The notes under the pieces: model-generated
Told to the model about the DNA's origin: nothing
What the model saw: only the letters and a program-made list of their open reading frames with translations
Databases searched by the model: none
Made by a program: the position numbers and the translations under genes
Assembly (NCBI GenBank): GCA_946478235.1
Contig: CAMLBF010000005.1
Span: 62,001 to 126,000, forward strand
DNA from: an uncultured Bartonella sp.
GTDB taxonomy: Bacteria > Pseudomonadota > Alphaproteobacteria > Rhizobiales > Rhizobiaceae
DNA length: 64,000 nt
Direction: 5' to 3'
In this document: positions 9,126 through 18,469 of the stretch, one piece after another
Layout of the letters: each line of letters begins with the position of its first letter
Numbering within the stretch: position 1 is the first letter of the stretch

Positions 9126-10119
9126 AATTCCTTCCAGACCAAATGCCAATGAGTCTAAATGCTTGCAATCTTTAATAATATTAGATTATGACAAACCAAA
9201 GTCTCAATTTGCTTTTATAAACTATCCCCGCTGTCAATGGGTAATTTTCAATAGTAGAATATAAATTCATATTGATCTTAAATAGCAAAAAATATGCTCA
9301 TTTTCAAGATTGTAACCTTTTCTATAAACCGGCTATCATTTTTAATTTTATTGGTTATTTTATTGCAATATTCTTTTCCTTATCGCTTCAATATTATTAT
9401 CTAAATATATGAATTTCAATATGATTAAGCAAAACAATCCATACAATGTATAATTATAATTAACTTAGTGTTTTATGTAATTAAAAATTTTCAAATTACA
9501 AAATACAAATTATATATTTTATTTCAAATAAATTTTATTTTAATAAAAAAATAATATATAAGTATGCTTTATCTGGATATTTTTGTATTTATTATGTATT
9601 TATTTTTAATAAAAAATTTTTATGCCACTTGAAATAAATATTAATTTAATTAAAAAATAAAATTTCAAAATAAAACATTTTTATATTTTAGCATTTTTTT
9701 ACATTGTTATCGATATAAAATTCGAGACGGATATATAGCTAGAGTAAAATTTGACAAAATTTCTTTTTATAGTATCTAGAAGGCGCCTGATTCGTTCGAG
9801 GGGCAACGCACCGTTAGGTGTGTGGTATCGGCAACTTACTTAGTTTGGAATTTGCCAATTGCTCGAAAAAATGGGGTTTATATGGTCAAAATAATGGCCA
9901 TTGTTAGTAAGTGTTTCTCAGTACATTAATTATTTTCCGCCAAGCTTTTATTATTTAATTTTTTACATATTAATTTAGCTGGCTTAAAGATAATTAATAT
10001 TATGTCAATGTAAACCGAGTATAAATATTATTTAGTCATCAATTATTACATAAAGCTTTCGCATGAGAAGCAATGTTGGTAATTGACAGGTAGGGATCTA
10101 CTTTATTTAGTGAGACAAA
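9126..10119. other. Very AT-rich 1-kb spacer in the glycan island
   Basis: No coding sequence is supported. From about 9290 to 9770 the sequence is almost entirely A and T with many TA steps. A patch of ordinary composition at about 9775-9925 has no open frame I can identify. The spacer separates the divergent FkbM-like and GT2 genes, so both promoters are probably here. Such a tract could be a target for MucR/Ros-type silencing (inference). Confidence 0.6.
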
Positions 10120-11058
10120 ATGATAAAAGTTTCTGTAATCGTACCAGTTTATAATGTAGAAAATTTTGTCGAAAAGACCCTAACCTCTGTTTGCAATCAG
10201 ACATATCGGGATACTGAAATTATCGTCATAAACGATGGTAGTACGGATAATTCTGGCGCTATTTGTGATAAATTTGCCAAAACAGACGCTCGAATACGTG
10301 TTATCCATCAACAAAATCAGGGAATCACCAAAACAAGAAACCGTGGCATGAATGAAGCCAAAGGCGAGTTTCTTTGCTTTGTTGACTCTGACGATTGGCT
10401 AACACCAAATTTTATTCATGCTTTGGTCAATGCGTGTGAAACCGAAGACGCGGATATAGCCTTTACCAATCATGCTATTGTTAATGATAATACCGTCACC
10501 AATAGAGATGATTATCATCAAACAATTTACACCAAGCCTGACGAAAAGAATGCTCTTTTATGCCAGATTATTTTTCCGGCTGTGCATGGAAAAATATACC
10601 GTCGCACGTCACTTCAAAATGCAAAGGTAAAATTCTTGGAGCAAGATGGATACCATGGTTTTGCCGAGGATATCCTATTTAATTTTCAGGCCATCAATAG
10701 TGCCAAGAAAATCGTCTTTGTGCCCAACGAATATTACTTTTATAATCGCGATAATCCTAATTCTGTTTGCGCTCTTCCGTCCAAGCAGGAAGAAAATAAC
10801 GATGATCGCTTAACAGTTTTAGCGAAAATATTCTCACTAGCGTCCCAAATGCCTTATCGGCATGAAATATCGCCAACTTTGCGGGAAATCTCCATGCAAC
10901 ATATTCAATGGGGTAAAGAGGATATGGCTCGGAAATTTATAAAGTCCCCTTTTGCTGGCTTGGAAAAAGCAGAGCGCGCGTATCTTCTAGACATAGCCCA
11001 CGGAATTGTTGGCACGAAAAGAAGTTGGTTATCCCGTTTGTTTAATTTGAAACATTAG
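10120..11058 (+). CDS. Family 2 glycosyltransferase
   Basis: This 312-residue GT-A glycosyltransferase begins with the nucleotide-sugar-binding strand VSVIVPVYNVENFVEKTL, has INDGSTD at about 37-43 and the metal-binding VDSDDW (Asp89, Asp91, Asp92). It transfers a sugar from a nucleotide donor on the cytoplasmic side of the membrane; donor and acceptor cannot be read from sequence. There is no membrane segment, but the C-terminal end is basic. It heads a plus-strand run of three glycosyltransferases with short gaps (16 bp, then 2 bp), probably one operon. The ribosome site is weak (GTGAGA). Confidence 0.9.
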   Translation: MIKVSVIVPVYNVENFVEKTLTSVCNQTYRDTEIIVINDGSTDNSGAICDKFAKTDARIRVIHQQNQGITKTRNRGMNEAKGEFLCFVDSDDWLTPNFIHALVNACETEDADIAFTNHAIVNDNTVTNRDDYHQTIYTKPDEKNALLCQIIFPAVHGKIYRRTSLQNAKVKFLEQDGYHGFAEDILFNFQAINSAKKIVFVPNEYYFYNRDNPNSVCALPSKQEENNDDRLTVLAKIFSLASQMPYRHEISPTLREISMQHIQWGKEDMARKFIKSPFAGLEKAERAYLLDIAHGIVGTKRSWLSRLFNLKH

Positions 11059-11074
11059 TTAAGTAGACATTATC

Positions 11075-12058
11075 ATGGAAAATATACCGCAGATTCCTAA
11101 GCGCCTATTTTACGTCTGGTTTGGTAATGATATGCCAGCTGATGTGCATGCTTGCATCCAGACATGGAAACTTGCGATGCCAGACTATGAAATTATAAAA
11201 GTCGGCGAAGAAAAAACGGAATGGTTTGATTTTCAAGCCGTCCTTAAGGAATGTGATTGGCTAAAAGCTGTCTATGAGCGCAAATTATGGGCATATGTAT
11301 CTGATTATGTCCGTATAAAAATTCTACATGATCATGGCGGCATATATTTGGATACCGATGTAACAGCATCACAGAGCTTTGAGCCATTGCGCAAGCGGAC
11401 CATGTTCATGGGCTATCAATGCGAGACTGAGGTTAATGGCGCGGTAATCGGTAGTGTAAAACATCATCCATTTTTGCGGGCAATGTTGGATTATTATGAA
11501 AATGGTTCCATTTTCAAAACCTCGCGTTACCTCTTGCCAGAAATCATTACCCATATTCTAGAAAAAGATTATGGTATGGTGCCTTTTGACAGCCGCTTAA
11601 CACCAAAGATAACAGAGCTAAAGAATGGTATCACCATATATCCTGAACAAGCTTTTTATCCATTTCGTTATAGAGAAAAATATACTGATGCCTGTGTCAC
11701 GCCAAACACCTATAGTGTGCATTGGTGGAAAGCCAGCTGGCATTCGGAAGAAGACATTGCCTGGTTACAAAAAGGCCGTTTAACGCATCTTGATGACAGG
11801 AATAAAGCTGCTAACCAGAAAGAGCAAGCTAACTCTGGAAGTTGTCAGGCGGAACAGCAAACATGCGGACATAATCCCGATGTTTCCACAAATGCCGAAC
11901 AGAAAAAATCTTCGGGTTTGAAATGGTTATATCACGTAAAACGCCGGAGTCACGGGACAAAATACTTTATTTTGGGTATTCCTTTTTTGGTCGTGAGAAA
12001 ACCACACCATAGGGAATATGTTTATTTATTTAACACCATACCGATATATGGCAAATAA
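11075..12058 (+). CDS. GT32-type glycosyltransferase (OCH1/capsular sugar transferase-like)
   Basis: This 327-residue protein matches the DXD sugar-binding family: IPKRLFYVWFGN at 7-18, SDYVRIKILHDHGGI at 76-90 and the metal-binding YLDTD (Asp93, Asp95), then VHWWKASW. Relatives add mannose, galactose or similar sugars to surface glycans. After the catalytic domain (about 250 residues) comes a polar Gln/Ser-rich linker and a basic tail with two hydrophobic-aromatic units (YFILGIPFLVV and YLFNTIPIYG), a tail style seen in bacterial surface glycosyltransferases that may attach them to the membrane. It lies in the middle of the three-gene run. Confidence 0.87.
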   Translation: MENIPQIPKRLFYVWFGNDMPADVHACIQTWKLAMPDYEIIKVGEEKTEWFDFQAVLKECDWLKAVYERKLWAYVSDYVRIKILHDHGGIYLDTDVTASQSFEPLRKRTMFMGYQCETEVNGAVIGSVKHHPFLRAMLDYYENGSIFKTSRYLLPEIITHILEKDYGMVPFDSRLTPKITELKNGITIYPEQAFYPFRYREKYTDACVTPNTYSVHWWKASWHSEEDIAWLQKGRLTHLDDRNKAANQKEQANSGSCQAEQQTCGHNPDVSTNAEQKKSSGLKWLYHVKRRSHGTKYFILGIPFLVVRKPHHREYVYLFNTIPIYGK

Positions 12059-12060
12059 GA

Positions 12061-13023
12061 ATGATACCTTCTATCTCTGTTATTGTACCCGTTTACAACG
12101 TTGCCCCGTGGCTAAAAGAATGTTTAGATAGCGTATTAAACCAAACGTTCCGTGATATGGAAATTATCATTGTTGATGATGGTAGTACGGATTCAAGTCC
12201 GGAAATTATCAAGGAATATGCAGAGAAAGACGACAGAGTTATTGCCATTCGCAAGGAAAACGGTGGCTTGGGGTCAGCGCGCAACGTTGCACTTAACGTC
12301 GCCAAGGGTGAATATATAGCATTTCTTGATTCAGATGATAAAATTCATCCGGACGCCTATACAAAGCTTTATGAAAAGGCAAAAAAATACGATTGCGACA
12401 TTGTTTTTTGTCAAACTGCTTATCTCGATGATTTAACTGGTAATATCACAGAAGAGAAAAACCAGACGGCATTACCGCTGTTTGAGAAATATCGCGATAA
12501 CACAGATCTCATCACACTCGATCAAATGGATCCATTTGATATATTTTCATACGATTCATTTGTGGTCGCTTGGAATAAAATCATCAAACGGTCTCTCATT
12601 GAAAAAACCAATGCCCGTTTTCCAGAGCGTCTGATATTTGAAGATATGCCGTTTTACTTCAACACTTTGCTGAATGCGCATAATCTGGCAATCGTCTGGG
12701 AGCGTTTGATCTATTACCGCATCAATCGCAAAAATTCTATCATGAGCAGTCGGAAAAAAGAGGGCGATATTGTTCAAATCCTGCTAACCATTGCCGATGA
12801 TCTTGTAAAAACCAAAAAGAGAACTGGTCATGATTATAAAGCAGCTTTGAGCCCCTTTGCATTTCAGGAATTGTGCTACAAATTTGATAATATTGATAAA
12901 TCAAAGCTTACACGTAGTGTTCTGGATAAGCTGCTTGTTAAAGAAGATAGAATACGCTTTGAAACTGAGAAATTACCAAAGATATCTTTTCTAACCCGCT
13001 TAAAAAACAAGCTATTCAAATAG
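12061..13023 (+). CDS. Family 2 glycosyltransferase
   Basis: A 320-residue GT-A enzyme with SVIVPVYNVAPWLKECLD at 6-23, VDDGSTD at 38-44 and FLDSDD (Asp90, Asp92, Asp93). It resembles the GT2 two genes upstream in fold but differs clearly in its C-terminal half, so the two probably add different sugars. The start lies 2 bp after the GT32 stop, consistent with one operon. The C-terminus is short and basic. No terminator is visible in the 145-bp gap to thpR, whose gene converges from the other strand. Confidence 0.9.
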   Translation: MIPSISVIVPVYNVAPWLKECLDSVLNQTFRDMEIIIVDDGSTDSSPEIIKEYAEKDDRVIAIRKENGGLGSARNVALNVAKGEYIAFLDSDDKIHPDAYTKLYEKAKKYDCDIVFCQTAYLDDLTGNITEEKNQTALPLFEKYRDNTDLITLDQMDPFDIFSYDSFVVAWNKIIKRSLIEKTNARFPERLIFEDMPFYFNTLLNAHNLAIVWERLIYYRINRKNSIMSSRKKEGDIVQILLTIADDLVKTKKRTGHDYKAALSPFAFQELCYKFDNIDKSKLTRSVLDKLLVKEDRIRFETEKLPKISFLTRLKNKLFK

Positions 13024-13168
13024 TTGGTGACTTTCTTATTCGTCAAAATGCAACGATAAAGAATTGCACTGTTGTTCTTAATAACAGTCAAGTTGGAACT
13101 ATTGAAAGGCATAGAATATATTATTTTACGCATGATACGTAAAAGCAATCTATCAAATCATTGATGCT

Positions 13169-13723
13169 TCAAAACAACTCTGGCTGTGTTCCATTAAGAG
13201 ACCAACTATCTTCTATAATATAGGGACCACCGCCGACAGATTCCCGCGATGACATCATGACAAATCGCGTGATGGGAAAATAATCTGATGAAAAATTACC
13301 TCGAGATGACAGGTAATGCAGAAGATCTTCAAGCTTCACCTGCTTAAGACGCGCTATTGTAACATGCGGTACAAATTTTGCTTTATCTGGATTAATTCCA
13401 AGACGATTGGCTATTCTAACAATATCACTTTGGAGCTGTGTCAATTCTTCACAAGGCTCAACGCGCGCATAAAGCGAATGTGGTTTTTTAGAACCAAAAA
13501 CATCTATTCCCGACAAGCGAATTTTAAATGGCTGTTTTTTTATACGATCCAGAGCATTTAAAAGCTCATCGGCCATTTCATTCGATATGTCACCAAAAAA
13601 ACGAAGTGTGATATGATAGTCTTCCGCTTCTACCCAATGCGCACCAGGCAAGCCACCGCGTAATAGCGAAAGTGATAATGCCGCATCACGCGGTATTTCT
13701 AATGCTGTAAACAAACGAGGCAT
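13169..13723 (-). CDS. thpR: RNA 2',3'-cyclic phosphodiesterase (LigT/2H family)
   Basis: A 184-residue 2H phosphoesterase with both catalytic motifs: HITL (His37) and HVTI (His120). The family hydrolyses RNA 2',3'-cyclic phosphates to 2'-phosphates. Length and the N-terminus PRLFTALEIP are standard for ThpR. The gene stands alone, 81 bp downstream of tamB on the same strand, and marks the return to conserved chromosome after the glycan island. Confidence 0.92.
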   Translation of the reverse strand: MPRLFTALEIPRDAALSLSLLRGGLPGAHWVEAEDYHITLRFFGDISNEMADELLNALDRIKKQPFKIRLSGIDVFGSKKPHSLYARVEPCEELTQLQSDIVRIANRLGINPDKAKFVPHVTIARLKQVKLEDLLHYLSSRGNFSSDYFPITRFVMMSSRESVGGGPYIIEDSWSLNGTQPELF

Positions 13724-13804
13724 TATGAGTCCCTTCCACCTGTTTATTGCATTACTGAAAATTTAAAAGCCACAATAAATCGTCAACTACAGATGGTGCG
13801 ATTA

Positions 13805-16800
13805 TCAATAATCTTTTTCGTAATAGACACCAACGCTTGAATCCCCTTCTGCACCTAAGGCACCCTTGGCTTTCAAGTCTTTGGTAATATCAAGATTAAC
13901 TGTTCCCTTGGTATTTCCACCAGAACCCGCTTCAACACCCAAATATATATTATCACGTATATACCGACCGGCTTTCACCCCTGTGTTGCCCTGTTTGTCG
14001 GTGACAACATCAAGATCATCAAGCCCAGTGGATGCCCGAAGAGACCCTAAGAGGGACGTATTGGTAACACCGGCAAGTTCAGCCGCGGCAGAGGCAAGCT
14101 GCGCTATTTGGAATGGTGACAATTCACTAATTGAGCGGTTGAATATCAACCGTGCCAAGACTTCATCTTGCGGTAAAGTTGGCGTGGACGAAAACGCAAC
14201 AACCAATGCGTCAACAGTGCCACTAACGGTAACAGTAACTGTAATGTCACTTCCTTCCGTTGTGGCAACAAAGTTTACTTCTGGGTTGAGATTACCAACC
14301 AAGGTTACCCGACCTTCACTGAAGGTCAAACGCTGCGAAAGAATTTCAAACCGACCTCTTAACATCTGGAAGCCACCAACAGGACGGATATTGTTGACGG
14401 GTCCGAAAATTCCAATCTCGCCACCCAATTCAACATCAAGCCCCATACCACGAACAAAGATCTGGTTTGGTGCGCGGATACGCATTTTTACTTGCGCAAT
14501 GGCTGGTTTATTTGGTGTTGCGGCTCCCTTTTTCGGGCGTGTTTCAATTTTTGCCCGATCAAGCGTTGTCTGAACATTCTTTGATAAATGCTTATGCTTA
14601 ACATCGATCAAAGATGAGCCACCAAACCGGTCAGGTACGGTAATTTCTGCCTTTTCAAGGGTAAGATCACCGCCAATAACCGGATTGCGCAACAGAGGAC
14701 CTGTTATAGTCACCGTACCATCAACAGTGGCAATAACCATTTCACCATCGCTATAGCGCGTATGATTAAGCTTAATTGCAATATCAGCTGGCATACCGGC
14801 TGAAAAATCTGTCGAAATACTACCACTTGCGGCTATTGAACCGCCAGCAGATGACGCTGCATTGACATGATTGATAACAAGGCGATCTCCTGTCAGACTG
14901 CCTTGTACGTCAATTCCATTCAATCGCAAATTGGTTTGTGAATCGATAAAGCTACCATTTGAAAGAGCAAAACTGCCCCCCAGCTGTGGTTTAGCAAAAG
15001 ATCCTTTTACGCTGGCATCAACCGTTGCCGTTCCAGTTATTTGTGCGCCTCTTTCAGCCAAAAACTGATTGGCAATGCCCAACGGAGCCTTGCCTTTGAC
15101 TTGTAAATCAAGCCCATTTCCAAGAAGAGGAATATGACCAGACGCTGCAATATTGAGACCTTGTGGTCCATTTGCGTTTAACCGTTCTAAATTTAGCGCA
15201 GAATTCTGATAGCTTCCCTGCATAGCAAGGCTAATTGGTGCCAAGCCATTTTTTGCCAAAAGATCGGCGGTCAATCCCTGTCCAGATAGATTAAACTCGG
15301 CTGATGGATTTTTTAAATTACCACCTATATGCGCACGTCCCTTAATGTCACCACCTAAATGCTGACCAGTGGCAAAACCATTGGCCAATGCAACAGGTAT
15401 ATTTTTTAATTCGACATTAAGATCGAGATTGCCATTACCAAGCGGAACTTTACCATTAGCATTAACATCAAGTCCTCCTCCGGAAATGACCGCATTAACG
15501 CCAAGCATTTTACCATCTGTGTTACCTTTCGCGGTGAAGCTCATCGGCGCAACATTTTTTTCCTTCAAGGTCGCAACGGTTAGGCCTTCACCTTTCAGAT
15601 CAAAATGAATGTCAGGATTATCACTTTTTCCCTTAACAACCGCCTGCCCCGTTAAAAAGCCGGACGCACCAAGATCGCGTTTTACCACATTTGCCAGCGA
15701 AACTGGCAAGCGATCCAGAACAAGTTGTAAGTCTAGCTGATTGCCAACATTACCGGCGGCAGTTAAATTTCCGCCATCAACATTCAATACAAAGGAATTA
15801 ATCCGAACATTTCCGTCAGATAACGCAATGGATGCTGGCTTTGCGAGTTTTGCATGCACGTTATCCTGCATAACATTGAGCGTATCCAAATTGATAGCCA
15901 ATCTGTCATTATCCGGTAAATTCGCATAAACCAACGCGCCGGCCATCTCTGCCTTCGTATTGTTTTGAACTTCAGCTGTCAGATTGAAATCCGTTTGACC
16001 ATTCAACCCTTTTGCTGTGGCCTTTATACTATTTACAACCAAGGCCGAGGTTTGAATGTCACGTGCATTGACATAACCATCAATACGGAAAGCGCCTTTT
16101 GGATCACTCAAAGCGGCTTTCATGTCTAGACTTTCAACATGATTGCCACCAAAAACAAGTTTGTCGATATGGGCTTGTAAATTTGCATTCTGTTTGCCGT
16201 CATCACTGGCAAATGCAAATTTACCTGTCATGCTGCCTTGCCCCTCTGTTAAGGCCAAGGCAGAAAGCGTAGAAATATCGGGTGCATTAATCTGCAAATT
16301 GCCGTCAATAAGACCATTAATATTCTGGGCAATATCGCCAGATATCTTAGCGCCACCAATGGTAATATTTAAGCCATTCAGGCTTTTACCATGATCGTTA
16401 TTTGAAAAATCGCCGGCCAATTCAAGTTTTTGTCCGGCAAAGCTTCCATTACCAGATATTGAACCACTGATATAGGATGATATTGGTGACGTATTATCAA
16501 GGATAGCATTGATAAAAATAGCCGTATTTTGCATCTTTTTGCCTGAAAGCGTTGCTTCAGGAATTTTTGCACCAAGGCTGAATGCGACAAGCCGGTTATG
16601 ACCACGCGCGGCTCCTTTTAACGCTATCGGCCCTTGCATGCGCGGGTTGAGAAGAGCAAGATCGGCAAGATCTACCTGAAAGTCCATATTGGCTTCTTCA
16701 CTTGAAAATTGGCCATTTGCCAAAAGTTTTAAATGATCATTGCCCAATATAAAGTTGCGTGTTGTTATGCCGTTCTGGTCACGTTTTATACCACCAGACA

Positions 16801-18469
16801 ATTTGGCATCACCACTTAACAAGCGGTCAGCGGCATCATTGCCTGTTTTGACTTCCGAAGTTTTACCAGAAAGATCAAGGTCAAAAGTGCCCCCTATTAG
16901 GCCTATTGTACCATTTGCCTCGATATCTGCCGCCCCTGAAAGAGGTTTGCCTGTCAACATAGCCAAGGGTTGCAGAGTATCAGCCTTGATACCCAAATTA
17001 CCCTTGAAAACCATTTTTTCGATTTCGCCCTTCAACCCAAGTGTCAGGCCATTGGCTGTTAAGCTTAAAGTCCGAACATCAATTGGTCGATTGGCTAAAA
17101 TATCAGTATCAATTTTCAAATTGATTGAATTGCCAAGTGCTGCCGACAGTTTGCTGCCGCGCGTCAACATGCCGTTAATGCCACCCGTAACCTGTATACT
17201 GACATGGCGATTTTGTGGGTCATCCAGATTTTGGCTGTCACCCCCCATATCGAATGTCATGTCATGGGCACTAAAATTCTCATTGGTAAAATTATTGACA
17301 GTAAATTGCCCATTCCACATATCGGCATTGTTTGCACCGTAATCGATATTAAGTGCTATACGGTCTGCTTTGGTTTGCCCACCAGCAACCGGCAAAACAA
17401 GTGCGCCACCCGATTGTGCTGCGATCGTTGCATTTACCTTTAACCGTCTTAAAAAGCCATCCGGCAATGTCTCGGCATTTGCGGCAATATGGATTCCTTC
17501 ACCATTGAGGGATAGTCCATCCAACCGGAAACCACCGCCCTTTTTCACCATGGCATTAAATTGCAATGCAGTTTTAGAACCAAAAAAAGCGTGGTATTCA
17601 TCAGGCATCAAAAAAGCTATGGGACCAGAAAGATTCCCTGCAATAATTTTTCCATTCTCATCGGCTTTGAGCTCAAATGCACCACTCAATACTGGTTCTT
17701 GCCCAGCCTGCATTGCCAAATTCAAATGGAAATTGTCCAAGCGACCATCACCTTTAATTGTAAGGTCTACCGGTGGCTTGTTTTTAATTTTTAATGCATT
17801 GGCAACAATGCCATTTTCAGGCTCTGAAACAGCAATATCGATTTTTGCTTTGTTTTTGCTGTTTGATATATCTGTAAAGACATCGAAATGGCCTGCTGCA
17901 TCAAGGCGTTGCATATTGAGCTTTGTTTCAAGATCACCATTTGCAAGCGAGATAGCGCCCTTTAACGACACTTGAGAGGAAAGGCCGAATATTGGTTCAC
18001 CAAAAACAAGTGCCTTGGCTTCAATTGCTTTTACGCTGACGGCCACCGGCAATTGAGGAATAGAAAAACCTTTTGATTCCGGTGAAGGTACTGAAGGTTC
18101 TGGCAGGGGTTTGCGCAAAAATTCGATCTTTTCAGCGGCCAATTCATTGATAGAAACTTGGCCACGCAACAAGGCCATACGGTTCCAGTCCATTTTGGCA
18201 TTGGTTATCTTTAGCCAAACGCCTTGACGATCCGCAATTGTAATAGAGCCAATCGTCGCACTTGAAGACAAAGCGCCCTGTATATTGGAGATTCTAATTT
18301 GTCTATTGGGCGATGAAATCTTGCTTTCAATAAATGACAACATCCAAGACTTATCAGCCTCATTGGCGGAATTATCTTGTGCTGAACCATCTGCAGCGTG
18401 AACAAACCCTAAGCCGAGAACAAAGAAAATAGCGATGATAAAAGCTGGAAAGGATATTTTTTTCATCAT
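13805..18469 (-). CDS. tamB: TamB, inner-membrane AsmA-like translocation/lipid-transfer protein
   Basis: A 1554-residue protein with an N-terminal signal anchor (about 5-25), a long repetitive beta-rich middle built of AsmA/DUF490-like units, and the conserved C-terminal TamB domain ending GVYYEKDY. TamB spans the periplasm as a hydrophobic groove and works with TamA in outer-membrane protein and phospholipid homeostasis (family knowledge). The last segment NIYLGVEAGSGGNTKGTVNLD is typical. Its ATG overlaps the tamA stop by one base (TGATG at 18467-18471), so the two are translationally coupled. A second ATG follows immediately and could be the true start. Confidence 0.93.
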   Translation of the reverse strand: MMKKISFPAFIIAIFFVLGLGFVHAADGSAQDNSANEADKSWMLSFIESKISSPNRQIRISNIQGALSSSATIGSITIADRQGVWLKITNAKMDWNRMALLRGQVSINELAAEKIEFLRKPLPEPSVPSPESKGFSIPQLPVAVSVKAIEAKALVFGEPIFGLSSQVSLKGAISLANGDLETKLNMQRLDAAGHFDVFTDISNSKNKAKIDIAVSEPENGIVANALKIKNKPPVDLTIKGDGRLDNFHLNLAMQAGQEPVLSGAFELKADENGKIIAGNLSGPIAFLMPDEYHAFFGSKTALQFNAMVKKGGGFRLDGLSLNGEGIHIAANAETLPDGFLRRLKVNATIAAQSGGALVLPVAGGQTKADRIALNIDYGANNADMWNGQFTVNNFTNENFSAHDMTFDMGGDSQNLDDPQNRHVSIQVTGGINGMLTRGSKLSAALGNSINLKIDTDILANRPIDVRTLSLTANGLTLGLKGEIEKMVFKGNLGIKADTLQPLAMLTGKPLSGAADIEANGTIGLIGGTFDLDLSGKTSEVKTGNDAADRLLSGDAKLSGGIKRDQNGITTRNFILGNDHLKLLANGQFSSEEANMDFQVDLADLALLNPRMQGPIALKGAARGHNRLVAFSLGAKIPEATLSGKKMQNTAIFINAILDNTSPISSYISGSISGNGSFAGQKLELAGDFSNNDHGKSLNGLNITIGGAKISGDIAQNINGLIDGNLQINAPDISTLSALALTEGQGSMTGKFAFASDDGKQNANLQAHIDKLVFGGNHVESLDMKAALSDPKGAFRIDGYVNARDIQTSALVVNSIKATAKGLNGQTDFNLTAEVQNNTKAEMAGALVYANLPDNDRLAINLDTLNVMQDNVHAKLAKPASIALSDGNVRINSFVLNVDGGNLTAAGNVGNQLDLQLVLDRLPVSLANVVKRDLGASGFLTGQAVVKGKSDNPDIHFDLKGEGLTVATLKEKNVAPMSFTAKGNTDGKMLGVNAVISGGGLDVNANGKVPLGNGNLDLNVELKNIPVALANGFATGQHLGGDIKGRAHIGGNLKNPSAEFNLSGQGLTADLLAKNGLAPISLAMQGSYQNSALNLERLNANGPQGLNIAASGHIPLLGNGLDLQVKGKAPLGIANQFLAERGAQITGTATVDASVKGSFAKPQLGGSFALSNGSFIDSQTNLRLNGIDVQGSLTGDRLVINHVNAASSAGGSIAASGSISTDFSAGMPADIAIKLNHTRYSDGEMVIATVDGTVTITGPLLRNPVIGGDLTLEKAEITVPDRFGGSSLIDVKHKHLSKNVQTTLDRAKIETRPKKGAATPNKPAIAQVKMRIRAPNQIFVRGMGLDVELGGEIGIFGPVNNIRPVGGFQMLRGRFEILSQRLTFSEGRVTLVGNLNPEVNFVATTEGSDITVTVTVSGTVDALVVAFSSTPTLPQDEVLARLIFNRSISELSPFQIAQLASAAAELAGVTNTSLLGSLRASTGLDDLDVVTDKQGNTGVKAGRYIRDNIYLGVEAGSGGNTKGTVNLDITKDLKAKGALGAEGDSSVGVYYEKDY

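Noticed and set aside
9785-9860. TTCGTTCGAGG resembling a tRNA T-loop
   Set aside because: The flanking bases do not pair as a T-arm and no acceptor, D or anticodon arms can be built around it.
7923-13023. Glycan island as a prophage or transposon
   Set aside because: No integrase, transposase, tRNA target or flanking direct repeats could be found.
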